The position numbers and the translations under genes were made by a program. A model generated the notes under the pieces. It saw only the letters and a list, made by a program, of their open reading frames with translations, ran no database searches and was not told the DNA's origin. DNA of 64,000 bases from Yamagishiella unicocca (Eukaryota; Chlorophyta; Chlorophyceae; Chlamydomonadales; Volvocaceae), in the NCBI GenBank assembly GCA_003116995.1, contig BDSL01000056.1, positions 496,001-560,000 of the forward strand, read 5' to 3'. The stretch's first letter is position 1; each line of letters opens with the position of its first letter. This document shows positions 36,970 to 46,959 of the stretch, one piece after another.

Positions 36970-39014
36970 TTAGCGCCGCTCCTTGCAACTCGTGGCGCTC
37001 TCGGCCCACTCTCCGCCCTCATCATCACTCCCCTCCACAGTCGCGCCGCTGCTGCTGCTCTCCATGTAATCGCTCTCGCTCTCACTCTCGCTGCCGCTTC
37101 CACTGTCGCCGTCGCTGCCGCTGCCGCCACCGCTCCCGCTACTGCTGCTGACGGTGCTGCCAGTGCCGACTGCGCTCCCGGTGCTCTCGTTGAACGCTCG
37201 TTTGTGCTCCTCAAGAGCCTGCAGGCATCGGGCGCAGGGGCCAAGGATTCAGTCCAGGCTCCGACAGCAAATGCGCGGGGCAGGAGCTAGCTGATGGGAA
37301 GAACCAGCCCAGGATTCCACAGGCCCGCGTCCGTGCGCCGCAACGACCGGATACAAGCGGCACGGCACGTCCAATGTGCCGTACAGGTCGCACGCAGCCG
37401 CGATGCCGCGACCGCCCAAATGCAATCAGTCTCAGCGACGCGTTTGGTATGCTATACCCAAGGTGCGTACTCTGGGCCTGGCTCTAACGAACGAGCCAGC
37501 CGCGGGAGTTCGGCACGTCAGCAGCCACAGCGCTTGCCGCACATGCGTATCCTACACCCTAGGACCGAGATCCGTTTCGCCGAGTTGCCAGCCCGTCGCT
37601 AGCCGCAACACGCACCTGGGTGGCCGCCGGAGTGGGTTTGAGGGACGCGTCGACCTGCTTGCACACTGGGCACTCTGCGTGGAAGGTGCCGCCCATGAGC
37701 ATCTTACGACCGAGCCATGCGTCGCAGCAGTCCCTGCGAGGGTAAACAGGCGCGTGAACGGGAGTTAACTTTTTATATGCGCTTTGACTCGTAGTACACG
37801 TTACCGTGGGTTCCAGGCTTTGAAGTTGATTTAAAAGCCCCAAAGTTCCTCCCGTGCAGGCGCTGGCGGCGGTGTGACCCAGACGGGTTGGAATGACGGC
37901 AGACATTTGGCGCCCTAACACGGTGTACATGAAACGGCGCCCACCTTGCCGACCGCTTCACTCGCATTCGAGGAGTGCCGAGTTGTACAAAAGCGAGTTG
38001 CCCGGTTGCGCGCCATGACGGCCGGCCCCTGCCAGCCTCCTTCCCCGCCCCGCATAATGCGCCTTCCGTAATGCCCCCTCAGACAACCTGGGACAAGCCC
38101 GTGGTGCCAACACCCGTGGAGGCGCACCTATGGAACGAGTGGCCGCAGCCAAGTGCGAGGCAAGCGCGGTCTTGCGTGAACACATCGGAGCAGATGGGGC
38201 ACTCCTCTGAGACGCTGCGGCCGCTGTGGGCTAGCACGTGGTTCAGCAGGCGCCAGCGAGCAAAGCTCTCCGAGGTGCGGCCCTATGAGGACGGCGAGAA
38301 GGGGGCCCGCGGTCAGTCGGGTTGAGGCAGGGCCCTGTGCCGGCGACCAGAACTACATGACCGGCGACCGCGCTTGGCCGGCTTCGGCAACGGAGCGTTC
38401 AGGGTGAGGCCACGCCAGAGCTTTATGCAAGGGGCGTTGGTGCTGCAAGTGCTCGGCTGGCTGAGGGAACAGCGCGTTTTCCTTTCAGCCCCTGCAAGGG
38501 AGGGCGTCGATGCGCCACAAGCCATCCGTCCGCACTCGGGCATAGCGTACTCCTGATCACGAGCCAAACGCCAGACTGTTACGCGTCCCCCGTTTAGCGG
38601 ACGCTCACCAGCTCAACACCTACGGTCTGCCCTACAAGCCCGGCTCCCCGCGTCTCCGCGCACACTTTACACCACCGCAGCCCCAAGCACCCAGCCCCAA
38701 ACGCTCCCTTCCTCACGCCCCGATACCCCCATCCGCCCTCCATCCCCCCCCTACGCGCGCCTCTCCCACTCGCCCACCTGCATGTTGTAGACCTCCACGC
38801 ACTTGGGCAGCACCCGCTGGAGCAGCAGCGTCCGCAGCGGGGCGTCCACAATGCCGGCGCACGCGGCCACACACGAGTCAAAGGTGGCGGCCGCGGCGAC
38901 CAGGTCGCGACCGGAGATCTGCAGCTCCGCAAGGCCGATCGCACAGTACGACAGCATCTCGTACTCGCTGAGCTGCGACGCAACGGCCAGGCCTCGCTCG
39001 TAGTTTTGCATGGC
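36970..39014 (-). CDS. TPR-like plus RING-H2 protein (rapsyn-like arrangement), 5' end incomplete
   Basis: Reverse-strand exons: 39014-38755 (helical, TPR-like: AMQNYERGLAVASQL, YCAIGLAELQISGRDLVAAAATFDSC), 38282-38128, 37733-37616 and 37218-36970 (stop TAA). The last three are joined with matching phases. They form a RING-H2: ECPICSDVF and LGCGHSFHR across the first junction, then DCCDAWL and ECPVCK. A Ser/Gly/Asp/Glu-rich acidic tail follows (SGSGSESESESDYMES). Several TPR units followed by a C-terminal RING-H2 is the order seen in rapsyn and related ubiquitin-ligase-like scaffolds. The link between the TPR exon and the RING exons rests on strand, spacing and this order; the intervening exon near 38.3-38.5 kb is not settled. 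More TPR exons probably lie above 39014. Confidence 0.6.
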
Positions 39015-42000
39015 CTGCAGGTACGAGCAGCAGCACCGGGTATGGGTTCAGACAGGCGCCGACCGGGAGAGCGCGTGTAGGTTGCAATGTGAGCTACCGC
39101 ATGTATGCGGGTGCGGGAGCGCAGCGAATGAACGATCTGGGTTGCCCGAAGCTGTGCGGTCAAGGCGGCACCGCACTTGATGGCCGATCGTACGCGGCTG
39201 TGCACCGGCGCTAAAAGGAGGGACGTGCAAGGCATCCGCACTTGCCTTGGTCTTTGTGCCCAACCGCGCTGGGTCGGCACTGAAGAAGCCATCGCCGGCA
39301 CTATCGGCCACAGCGCTGCCGGGACATATTGCGATTTGGAGCTCGTAAAGCCTGAAGCGGGACATGCCAGCGCACACATTGCATAATTGGTTAGGCAAGT
39401 ATTTCCTAGCGCAGGTTTTTGGGCACGCAAACTGTCAGGTAAACCCGCCACGTAAACCCGCGCGTGCTATGGACTATGCGCACGGACACACAGCACGTCA
39501 CCTGACTATCAAGGTGTTGCACAAGCTAATAGGCCATCGTCCCGTGCAGCTCATGCTGCACGGCTTGCCCAACGAATGGCGGGGCACGACTGCCCACGGC
39601 AGTTTGTTATAAGCACCTTTCCCCGTCCTCTTGCCGGAGCGCGCTGCAATCCGGCTTATAACCCGGGTTGCTTACGAGGAAAGCAAGCATCGATTCATAA
39701 GCTCCGTCCGCAAGCATTTTTCGTCAATCGCCCCGCCGTCGGTGCTCGCGCTGCATAGTCGCCGCAGCCCGTCCTCCAGGGACCTTACTGCCTCACCTAC
39801 GGCAATCATAAATCCAAGGAATAAAAGTTAAGGATCCTATGCCTGACAGCGACACGGTCACCTGGACCGGTGCGGTTGGCTTTCTTTGGACTTGAACGCT
39901 GCGCGCTTCTTGTCGCTCGAATGATTGACTCACCAAATTGACAAGTATTTGTATGACACGGGCTGCGAGCCGCTTCCAGTTTGAGCGGCTGAGGGGGCGA
40001 GGCCGCATGCGGCGATTGCCTTGCTTTCGCTTCGGTGCATGCCCAATCCGAAGAGTCCATTGGTGTAGATTCGAGTTCTATGTGTGCTTGCATGTCCACG
40101 TCGCAGTTGGGCGCTGCGATACTGTTGCCGTTGGGCGTCGCTATTACCAGCTCGTAAGCAGGGTGGGGATTATAGTTTGGAAGAGTTGCGGCGATCATTG
40201 ATGTTTCTGTATAAGTGGTAAAGTCTATAAAAAACCATTTGGGAAATAAAAACGATATGTTGGGACGTGTGGGGTTGATTTGGCGACGCAGAATCCAGTC
40301 CTGGTGACAACCAGGCATGACAATCAGGACGTACGGCAGCCAGCTCCTCATCTCTAACGTCCCAGGACGACCATGACAATGCGACCTTAACAAAATATTT
40401 GCCATTCAGTGGCGATGCTGATTTGTTCCATCCACGCTGCCTGCTGTTTGTATCGACAGGCTAGGCAACCTGTTGTTCAGTAGGCACTTTGTGTCCTTAC
40501 CTATTGCCAAGCCAGGTCCATTACAAATGTCCGGACAACCTAAAGCACAGCGAGATGTAAACAACAATTGTTTCAATGTATCAAGATGCTTATCATGGGG
40601 GATTTCACGAGTAGGTACAACGTAACCCTATTGACAGACTAGCTGTTCGCGACGCTGCCCGACGCGCTCGACCTAAACGGACAACACAGTTGGGTTTGGC
40701 TATGTGATCCTTCGTCCGGTCGGAAGCCAGCTACCCTATCCTTCGCTGACAGCCCTGCTTCTGTCCGTAGGACTGTCGGTTGCACCAGTGTTGCTCGCTT
40801 TGCGAAAGAATGTGCAAACCCGACTTACCAGGCTCACTTATCAGGTCCATTTTAAAGTAAAGACTGGGCTTACTGGCCATTGCCAAGTTGTTAGGCAGTC
40901 GTCGGGCATGAATCGACTCTTTAATTAAGCACACAAGGTCACATAGGCGAAATGCCCCTAGCCTAGCCCCACGGGGTTATTGCTGCACAGCTATCCAATA
41001 TGGAGAGTTGCGTATCGTATTTGCCCTCCATCGGCGCTTGCATATCCTTGCTACAGGTGTGGTACAGGTGTTGCACCTTGCATCACAATCGACAAACAGC
41101 ATTTTCCTAGCATACCCGACCTCGCATACAGTGGCAATCACCCATCCATAGCTTTGTGACGGTTAGTCTTTTCGTCAGAGCGCAAAACAAGGCATACTTG
41201 GACGCGCCTTCGGGGCCTGGGGATGCAGCAGGAGGTGCAGCAGGACGCTGGCCAGATTCCTAGATAGGAGCTAAGGATGAGTATATGTGAGTGGCGCTGC
41301 CCGCCATGGGCACCAGGAATGAGCACCACTGGAACAGTTACTAGTACTACTTCCAGGAATGCCCCCTGCTTTCTTCTCCGGTCACGGGTGCACACCGTTA
41401 CACTTCCCCCTGGAGATGCCCCCAGGCGCCCTCCTTCCTAACGTGATAGACCCTGACTGGACCAAACGAAACATGCTTCCATGATCTGCGTCTGCTAAAG
41501 ATGAGGATGCAGCATGCACATTACACATTGGGGCAGTGGGCGACGCGCGGACGACAACCAACAAGCGTACATGCAGGTGGCTGCGCTACTGTACTGCACT
41601 GCGGTCTGGGGCCCATCGTAACCGTTACTGCTGCAGCATCCGAGATGATTGGCGCAGCACTGCGCGTCAAGATGCAGCGTAATCAACGCTCGTGGAACGA
41701 TGGATCAGGCACGTGCAGTAGGGCGGCTTGCATCTGGTCCGACGCTACAAGCCCAACATGCGGCCATGAAGCCCAACGTGCGCCAGCCCAACATGCCCGG
41801 TTCCGTCTCAAGGCCCGTGCCGCCGAGCCAACAACAAGTGCGCTTTTCAGCCCCTGATCCGGTGGATTTGCCAGAGAACATGGAGCATTCCAGCAGTCTC
41901 CATGAGGCCAATGCACCGTTGGGGAAATTCCACGGAGTTGTTAGAGTCTTAGGCATGTCGGTGTTGTCGCCGACCCGCGGGTCAGCTGAGCCGTGCGCAA

Positions 42001-42196
42001 CGCCACGCACATGTCTAGACGGCTCGGAACCGCAGCAGAATATACAGTTGCTTGCAGTTTATTGTATTTACGTGTCCTACTTCCCAACATTCAGGCTGCT
42101 ATAGCCTTATCCTTAATTATTCATTCAACGGTGCGCCAGGCCAACCGTGCCCTCCGGCCTAGGGGCCAACCTGTTCTGCTATTTTAGCTTTCAAGC
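39015..42196. other. Region without a resolved gene
   Basis: The reverse strand at 40200-40010 reads NYNPHPAYELVIATPNGN and a Ser/Pro-rich stretch that could be an exon. The + frame 41700-41990 reads a Pro/Gln/Ser-rich segment (KPNVRQPNMPGSVSRP) that also looks coding. Neither has a recognised domain or partner exons. A LINE tail-like sequence (GGTCTGGGGCCCATCGTAACCGTTAC) is at 41603-41628. Confidence 0.3.
41600..41632 (+). mobile_element. LINE 3'-tail remnant
   Basis: GCGGTCTGGGGCCCATCGTAACCGTTACTG matches the terminal block of the other LINE tails with a small deletion. Confidence 0.5.
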
Positions 42197-44254
42197 ATGC
42201 CTGAAGTCGAAGTTATCGGCGCCGGCTTTGGTCGCACGGGCACGTTGAGCTTGCGCGCGGCCCTGAACCGACTGGGCTACAAAACGCACCACATGATTGA
42301 GGTGAGAAGGGTAGGGATGATGCGGCCGCAGGCGTGCCAGCAGGCAGGCGGGCACATCGCGCAGCGAGGCCGACCGCATAGCTAATGCATACTTGCGATA
42401 GCACCGTAGCAGCTTGCGTAGTCCAAACAAGGCGTAATGGCTGCTGTGGCTTTGTTCAGCGAACTCTCCTCCCAAGCCTTTGTTCAGCGAACTCTCCTCC
42501 CAAGCCCCAGGCCCCTAGCCACCGCGTACCGCCACCTTAGACGTCAGGCGTCTCCCCATCCGGTCGGGGGTAAAACCTATCCGCGAATCCACGGTCGACA
42601 AACCAAGGGCGATGAGGATGGTGGATCAGGTCGGGGTCCCGCTCCCTCCCTCCCAACGGAATACGGTCAACACCAACATGCTCACGCATGTTGGCGGGCC
42701 CACGCATTCTTGCACTCGTCTACGTATGTGCGTAGACGACGGCGTTCGAGCTATAAAACACGAAAAAATACCCATATCCGATAGCACCAAAAACTCCACA
42801 CTGGCTGGAGCTCTTGCTGGAGCTCTTGCTGGAGCTCCCTTTTTCTCCTCCTCCTTTCGGTCCGGGTATTGGCTCGGTTTTGGTGGGGATTTCCTTGGGT
42901 CTCAGGTGTGGGGATAGGGTCTGCTCGGCTTGTTGAGGCGCTTTGCTAGCTGGCGTCCCTGGCTTAGAGACTGCTTGGTCCTGCTGTTGGTATACTGCTG
43001 ATAGGGGGACGTTTGGGCTACCTCCCCTTGGGTGGTTGTTGCTGCTGTTTATTCTCTGGTTTCTGGTGGTTAGGCATGTCTTGGGTCGGACGGTTTTTCC
43101 TTCTTGCATCCGAGGCTGCATGGCTCTACCTTCCGGTCTGGGGCCCAATCTACAACGAACCCGTGCGCTTCGACAGTAGATGCACTGCGGCACTGGGTGC
43201 AGGTTGTCGAGGACCCGAGTCAAGCAGCAGCCTGGATCCAGGCATACCGCGACCGTGCCGCTGGCCGGCCTGTCAACTGGCGGGCCCTGCTAGACGCCGG
43301 CGGCTACACGGCGGCAGTGGACTGGCCCGCAGCCGCCTTTTACCGGGAGCTGCTGGCGGCCTACCCGGGCGCCAAAGTGGTCCTCACGCTGCGCGACTTT
43401 GACAAATGGTACGAGAGCGCCATGAACACCATCTTCGCAATTGGCCCTGTGGCGCGATCCATCCGTCGGCCGCCGTTCTACCTGGCGCCGCTGCTCCGGT
43501 CCCGGGCCGGTACGTTCACGATGGTGGACGAGATCGTGTGGGAGGGCACGTTTGGCGGACGCTTTGGAGACAAGGAGCATGCACGGCAGGTGGGTCCTTG
43601 CGTGGGTGGGTGAGTACGGCGGTCGGGTTTGACTATGACCGCGGCATGGACACGTCAGCCCGGTGTGGTAGGTAGTGCCGCCAGTTTTGCCGATCGTTGC
43701 GTCAGGCATCGGTATCGCCGCGTGTGCAGAGAGCGCCATGGGCATGCCAACCGACGCGGAGGGCAGCGGAGGAGGGAGGTATGCAAGTGCGAGGTGCCGT
43801 CCGATACCGGGTGTTTCATCTACACAAAGTGCAAAGGCCACGAGGGTTGCGTCTTCCAGGCTAGCTCGCCCGCAAGTGCGTGCTGCCGCCCGCTCGCTGC
43901 CACTCACCGCCGCTCACTCCCGCACGCTCCCTCACACGCCCCGCACTCGCGCAGGTGTACGAGGAGCACATCACGGAGGTGAGGCGCTCCGTGCCCCCGC
44001 AGCAGCTGCTGGAGTTCAGCGTCAAGGACGATGGCTGGGCGCCACTGTGTGCCTTCCTGTCCAAGCCCACCCCCGCAGAGCCCTTCCCGCACGTCAACGA
44101 CACGGCCGCCTTTCAGCAGCACATACACCGCTTGCGGACCCGCTCCCGCAAGCTGGCGGTGCTGTTTGCGGCCAGCAACACAGTGGTGGCTGCGATCGCG
44201 GCGGCGGGTGTGGCGCTGATCGTGCGCTTGCTACGCCGGCGGCTTCATGCTTGA
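42197..44254 (+). CDS. Sulfotransferase-like P-loop protein with C-terminal membrane anchor
   Basis: Exons are 42197-42301, 43203-43589 and 43955-44254, all phase 0, giving 263 residues from ATG to TGA. The N-terminal P-loop GFGRTGTLSL (residues 10-19) is the 5'-phosphosulfate-binding loop of the Sulfotransfer family. LGYKTHHMIE leads across intron 1 into VVEDPSQAAAW. LTLRDFDKWYESA (R99, S107) fits the 3'-phosphate-binding segment. The family transfers sulfate from PAPS to hydroxyl or amino groups; the acceptor is not predictable. Residues about 232-252 form a hydrophobic helix (ASNTVVAAIAAAGVALIV) followed by RLLRRR, a tail anchor unusual for soluble members and the reverse of the N-terminal anchor of Golgi enzymes. 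Intron 1 is 901 bases long and holds a LINE relic and a 28-bp tandem duplication. Confidence 0.85.
42451..42506. repeat. 28-bp tandem duplication in sulfotransferase intron 1
   Basis: The unit TTTGTTCAGCGAACTCTCCT plus CCCAAGCC occurs twice head to tail. Confidence 0.85.
42850..43165 (+). mobile_element. LINE 3'-fragment within sulfotransferase intron 1
   Basis: TGATAGGGGGACG...CTCCCCTTGGGTGG...TTTCTGGTGGTT...GGCTCTACCTTCCGGTCTGGGGCCCA parallels the order of blocks in the 16.3-16.55 kb fragment. It ends about 40 bases before the exon 2 acceptor. Confidence 0.55.
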
Positions 44255-44627
44255 AGCCGCGCCGGCGCCGTGCGCTGCCTTACCTCGGACCTTTGGTCTC
44301 GATCGACGCCCCATTCGTGGTTCACCTCGTCAGCTGTGACCGTCGTTCGTGATGCGTTGATATGCCGCGACTCGCGAGCGTGCCGCACCTGGCACATTAT
44401 TGAGCAATCCCCAACCTGAAACCTGCTTGCTTGTTGCTAGGCAATGAGCGGCATCGCGCAAACGTTGGTTGGTTGGACGGGTTATAGTTGCTGTAGCAGT
44501 TGCTATTTCAATTACTGTCCATAGTTGCTGTTGCAGTTGCTATTTCAGTACTGTTGCAGTTGCGGACACGTCTGCGACCGTCGCGGCGGCAGGAGAGGCA
44601 TGCTGGATTAGGGCAGAGCTCTCAAGA

Positions 44628-44685
44628 GATTGGTCCTAGGCCATTAATACTCGGCCGATTGGTCCTAGGCCATTAATACTCGGCC
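44628..44685. repeat. Exact 29-bp tandem duplication
   Basis: The unit starts GATTGGTCCTAGGCCATTAA and ends TACTCGGCC, at 44628-44656 and 44657-44685, with no mismatch. Confidence 0.9.
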
Positions 44686-44759
44686 GCCTGCGTTCGGGGA
44701 TGCCGGGTCCGTAGGACCTTTAGCAATCCCCCTCGGGCTACTCCTGGCAGGTTGTTACC

Positions 44760-44840
44760 CATTCGTAGTAACTGTTACAGTGGGCCCCAGGCCATAATGT
44801 AGAGCCATCGGGCGCATCACCTGACACCAAAAGAGACGCA
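44760..44840 (-). mobile_element. LINE 3'-tail copy, reverse orientation
   Basis: Read on the minus strand: GGTGTCAGGTGATGCGCCCGATGGCTCTACATTATGGCCTGGGGCCCACTGTAACAGTTACTAC. It has the same block order as the 16.5 and 27.6 kb tails. Confidence 0.7.
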
Positions 44841-46959
44841 GGAAGAAGAACAGGCCAGTCGAACGAGATCTGGCAAACAACCCAGGTTTACTGTAACCAA
44901 CTGCGCTGGTGGTAGTAACTGTCACAGTCGTGCTGGTGCCCCTTGCACACGTAGCGTCCACCTGACCAAGCACGCCTGCAGTCAGCTGCGCCGCCGCGTC
45001 CAGTCGCGTATGCTCAGGTCATTCACGTTACATAATAACGAGCATGCCGGTCGGTCGATAGTGGGGATTCGTCGCGCAGCCCAATACAGCAGGGTGCCTG
45101 TACGGTAAGCCATGTGCCTGTACGGTAAGCCATGTGCGGGTGGGAATCTTGACCGCAGTATGGAGGGAGCATGCTAGCTCAGCTCCAGAGCTAGTCGTCC
45201 GTACACTCGTACACACCAGGTGGGTCAGAACCAACGACGCCCGCGCCCTTAGGCATCTTGAGAAATAACGCACGCCGATCACTGAGGTGTCGCAATAAAC
45301 CATAAACCGTAGGTAGTTGGTTATCTCCGGTGCCAGGGGCGCAATAATTGCAAGCCATCACTCATCCATTCGCCACCACTGTGTCCACCGCCCTTGCATC
45401 CCACAGTACAACGGAATTCCTCTAGTAGCTGCCAGCTTGCTTCGCAAGCCACGTTGCAATAAACGCGTCAACGCTGCCGTACCCAGCCACCATGTTCGAG
45501 TCCCAATGTTGCACGCATCGTCAAACATTCCTCGCGCCGCAGCCGCACCTGGGGCTGGGCCCCCCCTCATACATGTCACGTACCACCATGACACGCAATC
45601 GCAGTATCCATGCCAGGCTGCCTCAAGAGGTCCTGCACACGCGCACATTCCGTGACATTTGATAAGGCAGCGAGAACAGCACTGAGGTAAGGGCGACAAA
45701 GCTGGACCAGGCGCAGCCCTAGCGTGAGTTCAAGGGGAGGAACCCCCCGGGGCCCCTGTGCCCCTGTCAAGCCCCAGACAATCGTGACAGATAGAAAGAA
45801 TCGCGCAAGTGCGGCCACCACCCGCAGGAGGTCTCCGAGGCGCCAGGACATCGCTCAGCGCACTCCCGCAAGAGCTTAGCGTGGGTCGAACATATCGTAC
45901 GCCGCCGTACGCATAAATGCGGCAACGCCTGGTTTCGGCGCGTTTGCGCGTCTTCCTACGTTGAAAAAAGACTTTCCCACCGCAAAAAATATAACCTCCG
46001 CCGACGCGAGCAGTGAACAAGATATAGGCTGTGCTACACAACAAGGCCCGCGCGGACCTCGTGATCTGCCGCAATCTTGGAACTGCCACCAACCTGCGAA
46101 CCTAATACTTCAGCCCAGCCCGTCCGCAGCGCAGTGCTGCGCAACGTGACCTCCTGATCAATGGCGTGCACCACCAGGTGGAGTACACGACTACATTCAA
46201 GCTGTGTCCCTACGTCACAGACCTGGTTCCACACATCACGTTTGATAGCCCAAGGAGGGCATCCAACCACGCCTCCCAAGCTCTTGCAGTTCTACGGCGA
46301 GACAGTTGGCAAGGAGGCGAGACTCCAGGTTTATTTAAGCCAGGTTCATGCTTTGCACGGCCGGCTACTGTCTGCACTCACTCTCCGCGACACAAGCTAA
46401 CCTATGTACAGCACTCATTGGCTTCAAAAACACACTCTGGGGTTTCGCAGGCAACGTTATTGCGACCTACACAACCAACGCACTATGATTCACCCGCCCG
46501 CCTGGCCGCCTCCAGCCCAGCTCATCTAATCTGGGCCCGGTTCTCAGTCGTCACCCTCGCTTGCTGCTCACACAGCGTGCCGTCGCTCCCTCTCCTCGAT
46601 GTTGCTGACCCCAACCTGGGCGCCACGGCTCAGCGCCTGGGCGCTCCGAGCCGCGCTTACCGTATGCCCACCCACCATCTCGCGACGTCTTCCAACGCGT
46701 CCGGACTCGAGAGACTGGTGGTTCCAAACGAGCAGGGGTGCGGCAGGGAGACGCTGTGAAGAACACACCGTTGACTGGCGGAGTGCTCAACACGAGGTTG
46801 TGGTGCAGGAGATGGCCGTTGGTGGACGCTACGTGTTCGCGACGTTGCGGGGGAGTCCCTCGCGCGCTGCGGTGCGGTGCGGTGCGCCCCCCCCCCGCTT
46901 CCCAACTAACCGATGCTGGGCCATGACCCTACGCTCTGCTCCGCCTACGAAGCGCCCAC

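Larger units (their letters stand above)
44255..46959. other. Repeat-bearing intergenic region, no supported gene
   Basis: It contains an exact 29-bp tandem duplication (44628-44685), TTGCTGT/TTGCAGTTGC-rich repeats (44480-44575), a LINE tail on the minus strand (44760-44840) and a roughly 20-bp duplication near 45100-45135. The final exon of the fucosyltransferase-like gene probably lies somewhere in 46.5-46.9 kb but was not identified. Confidence 0.4.
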
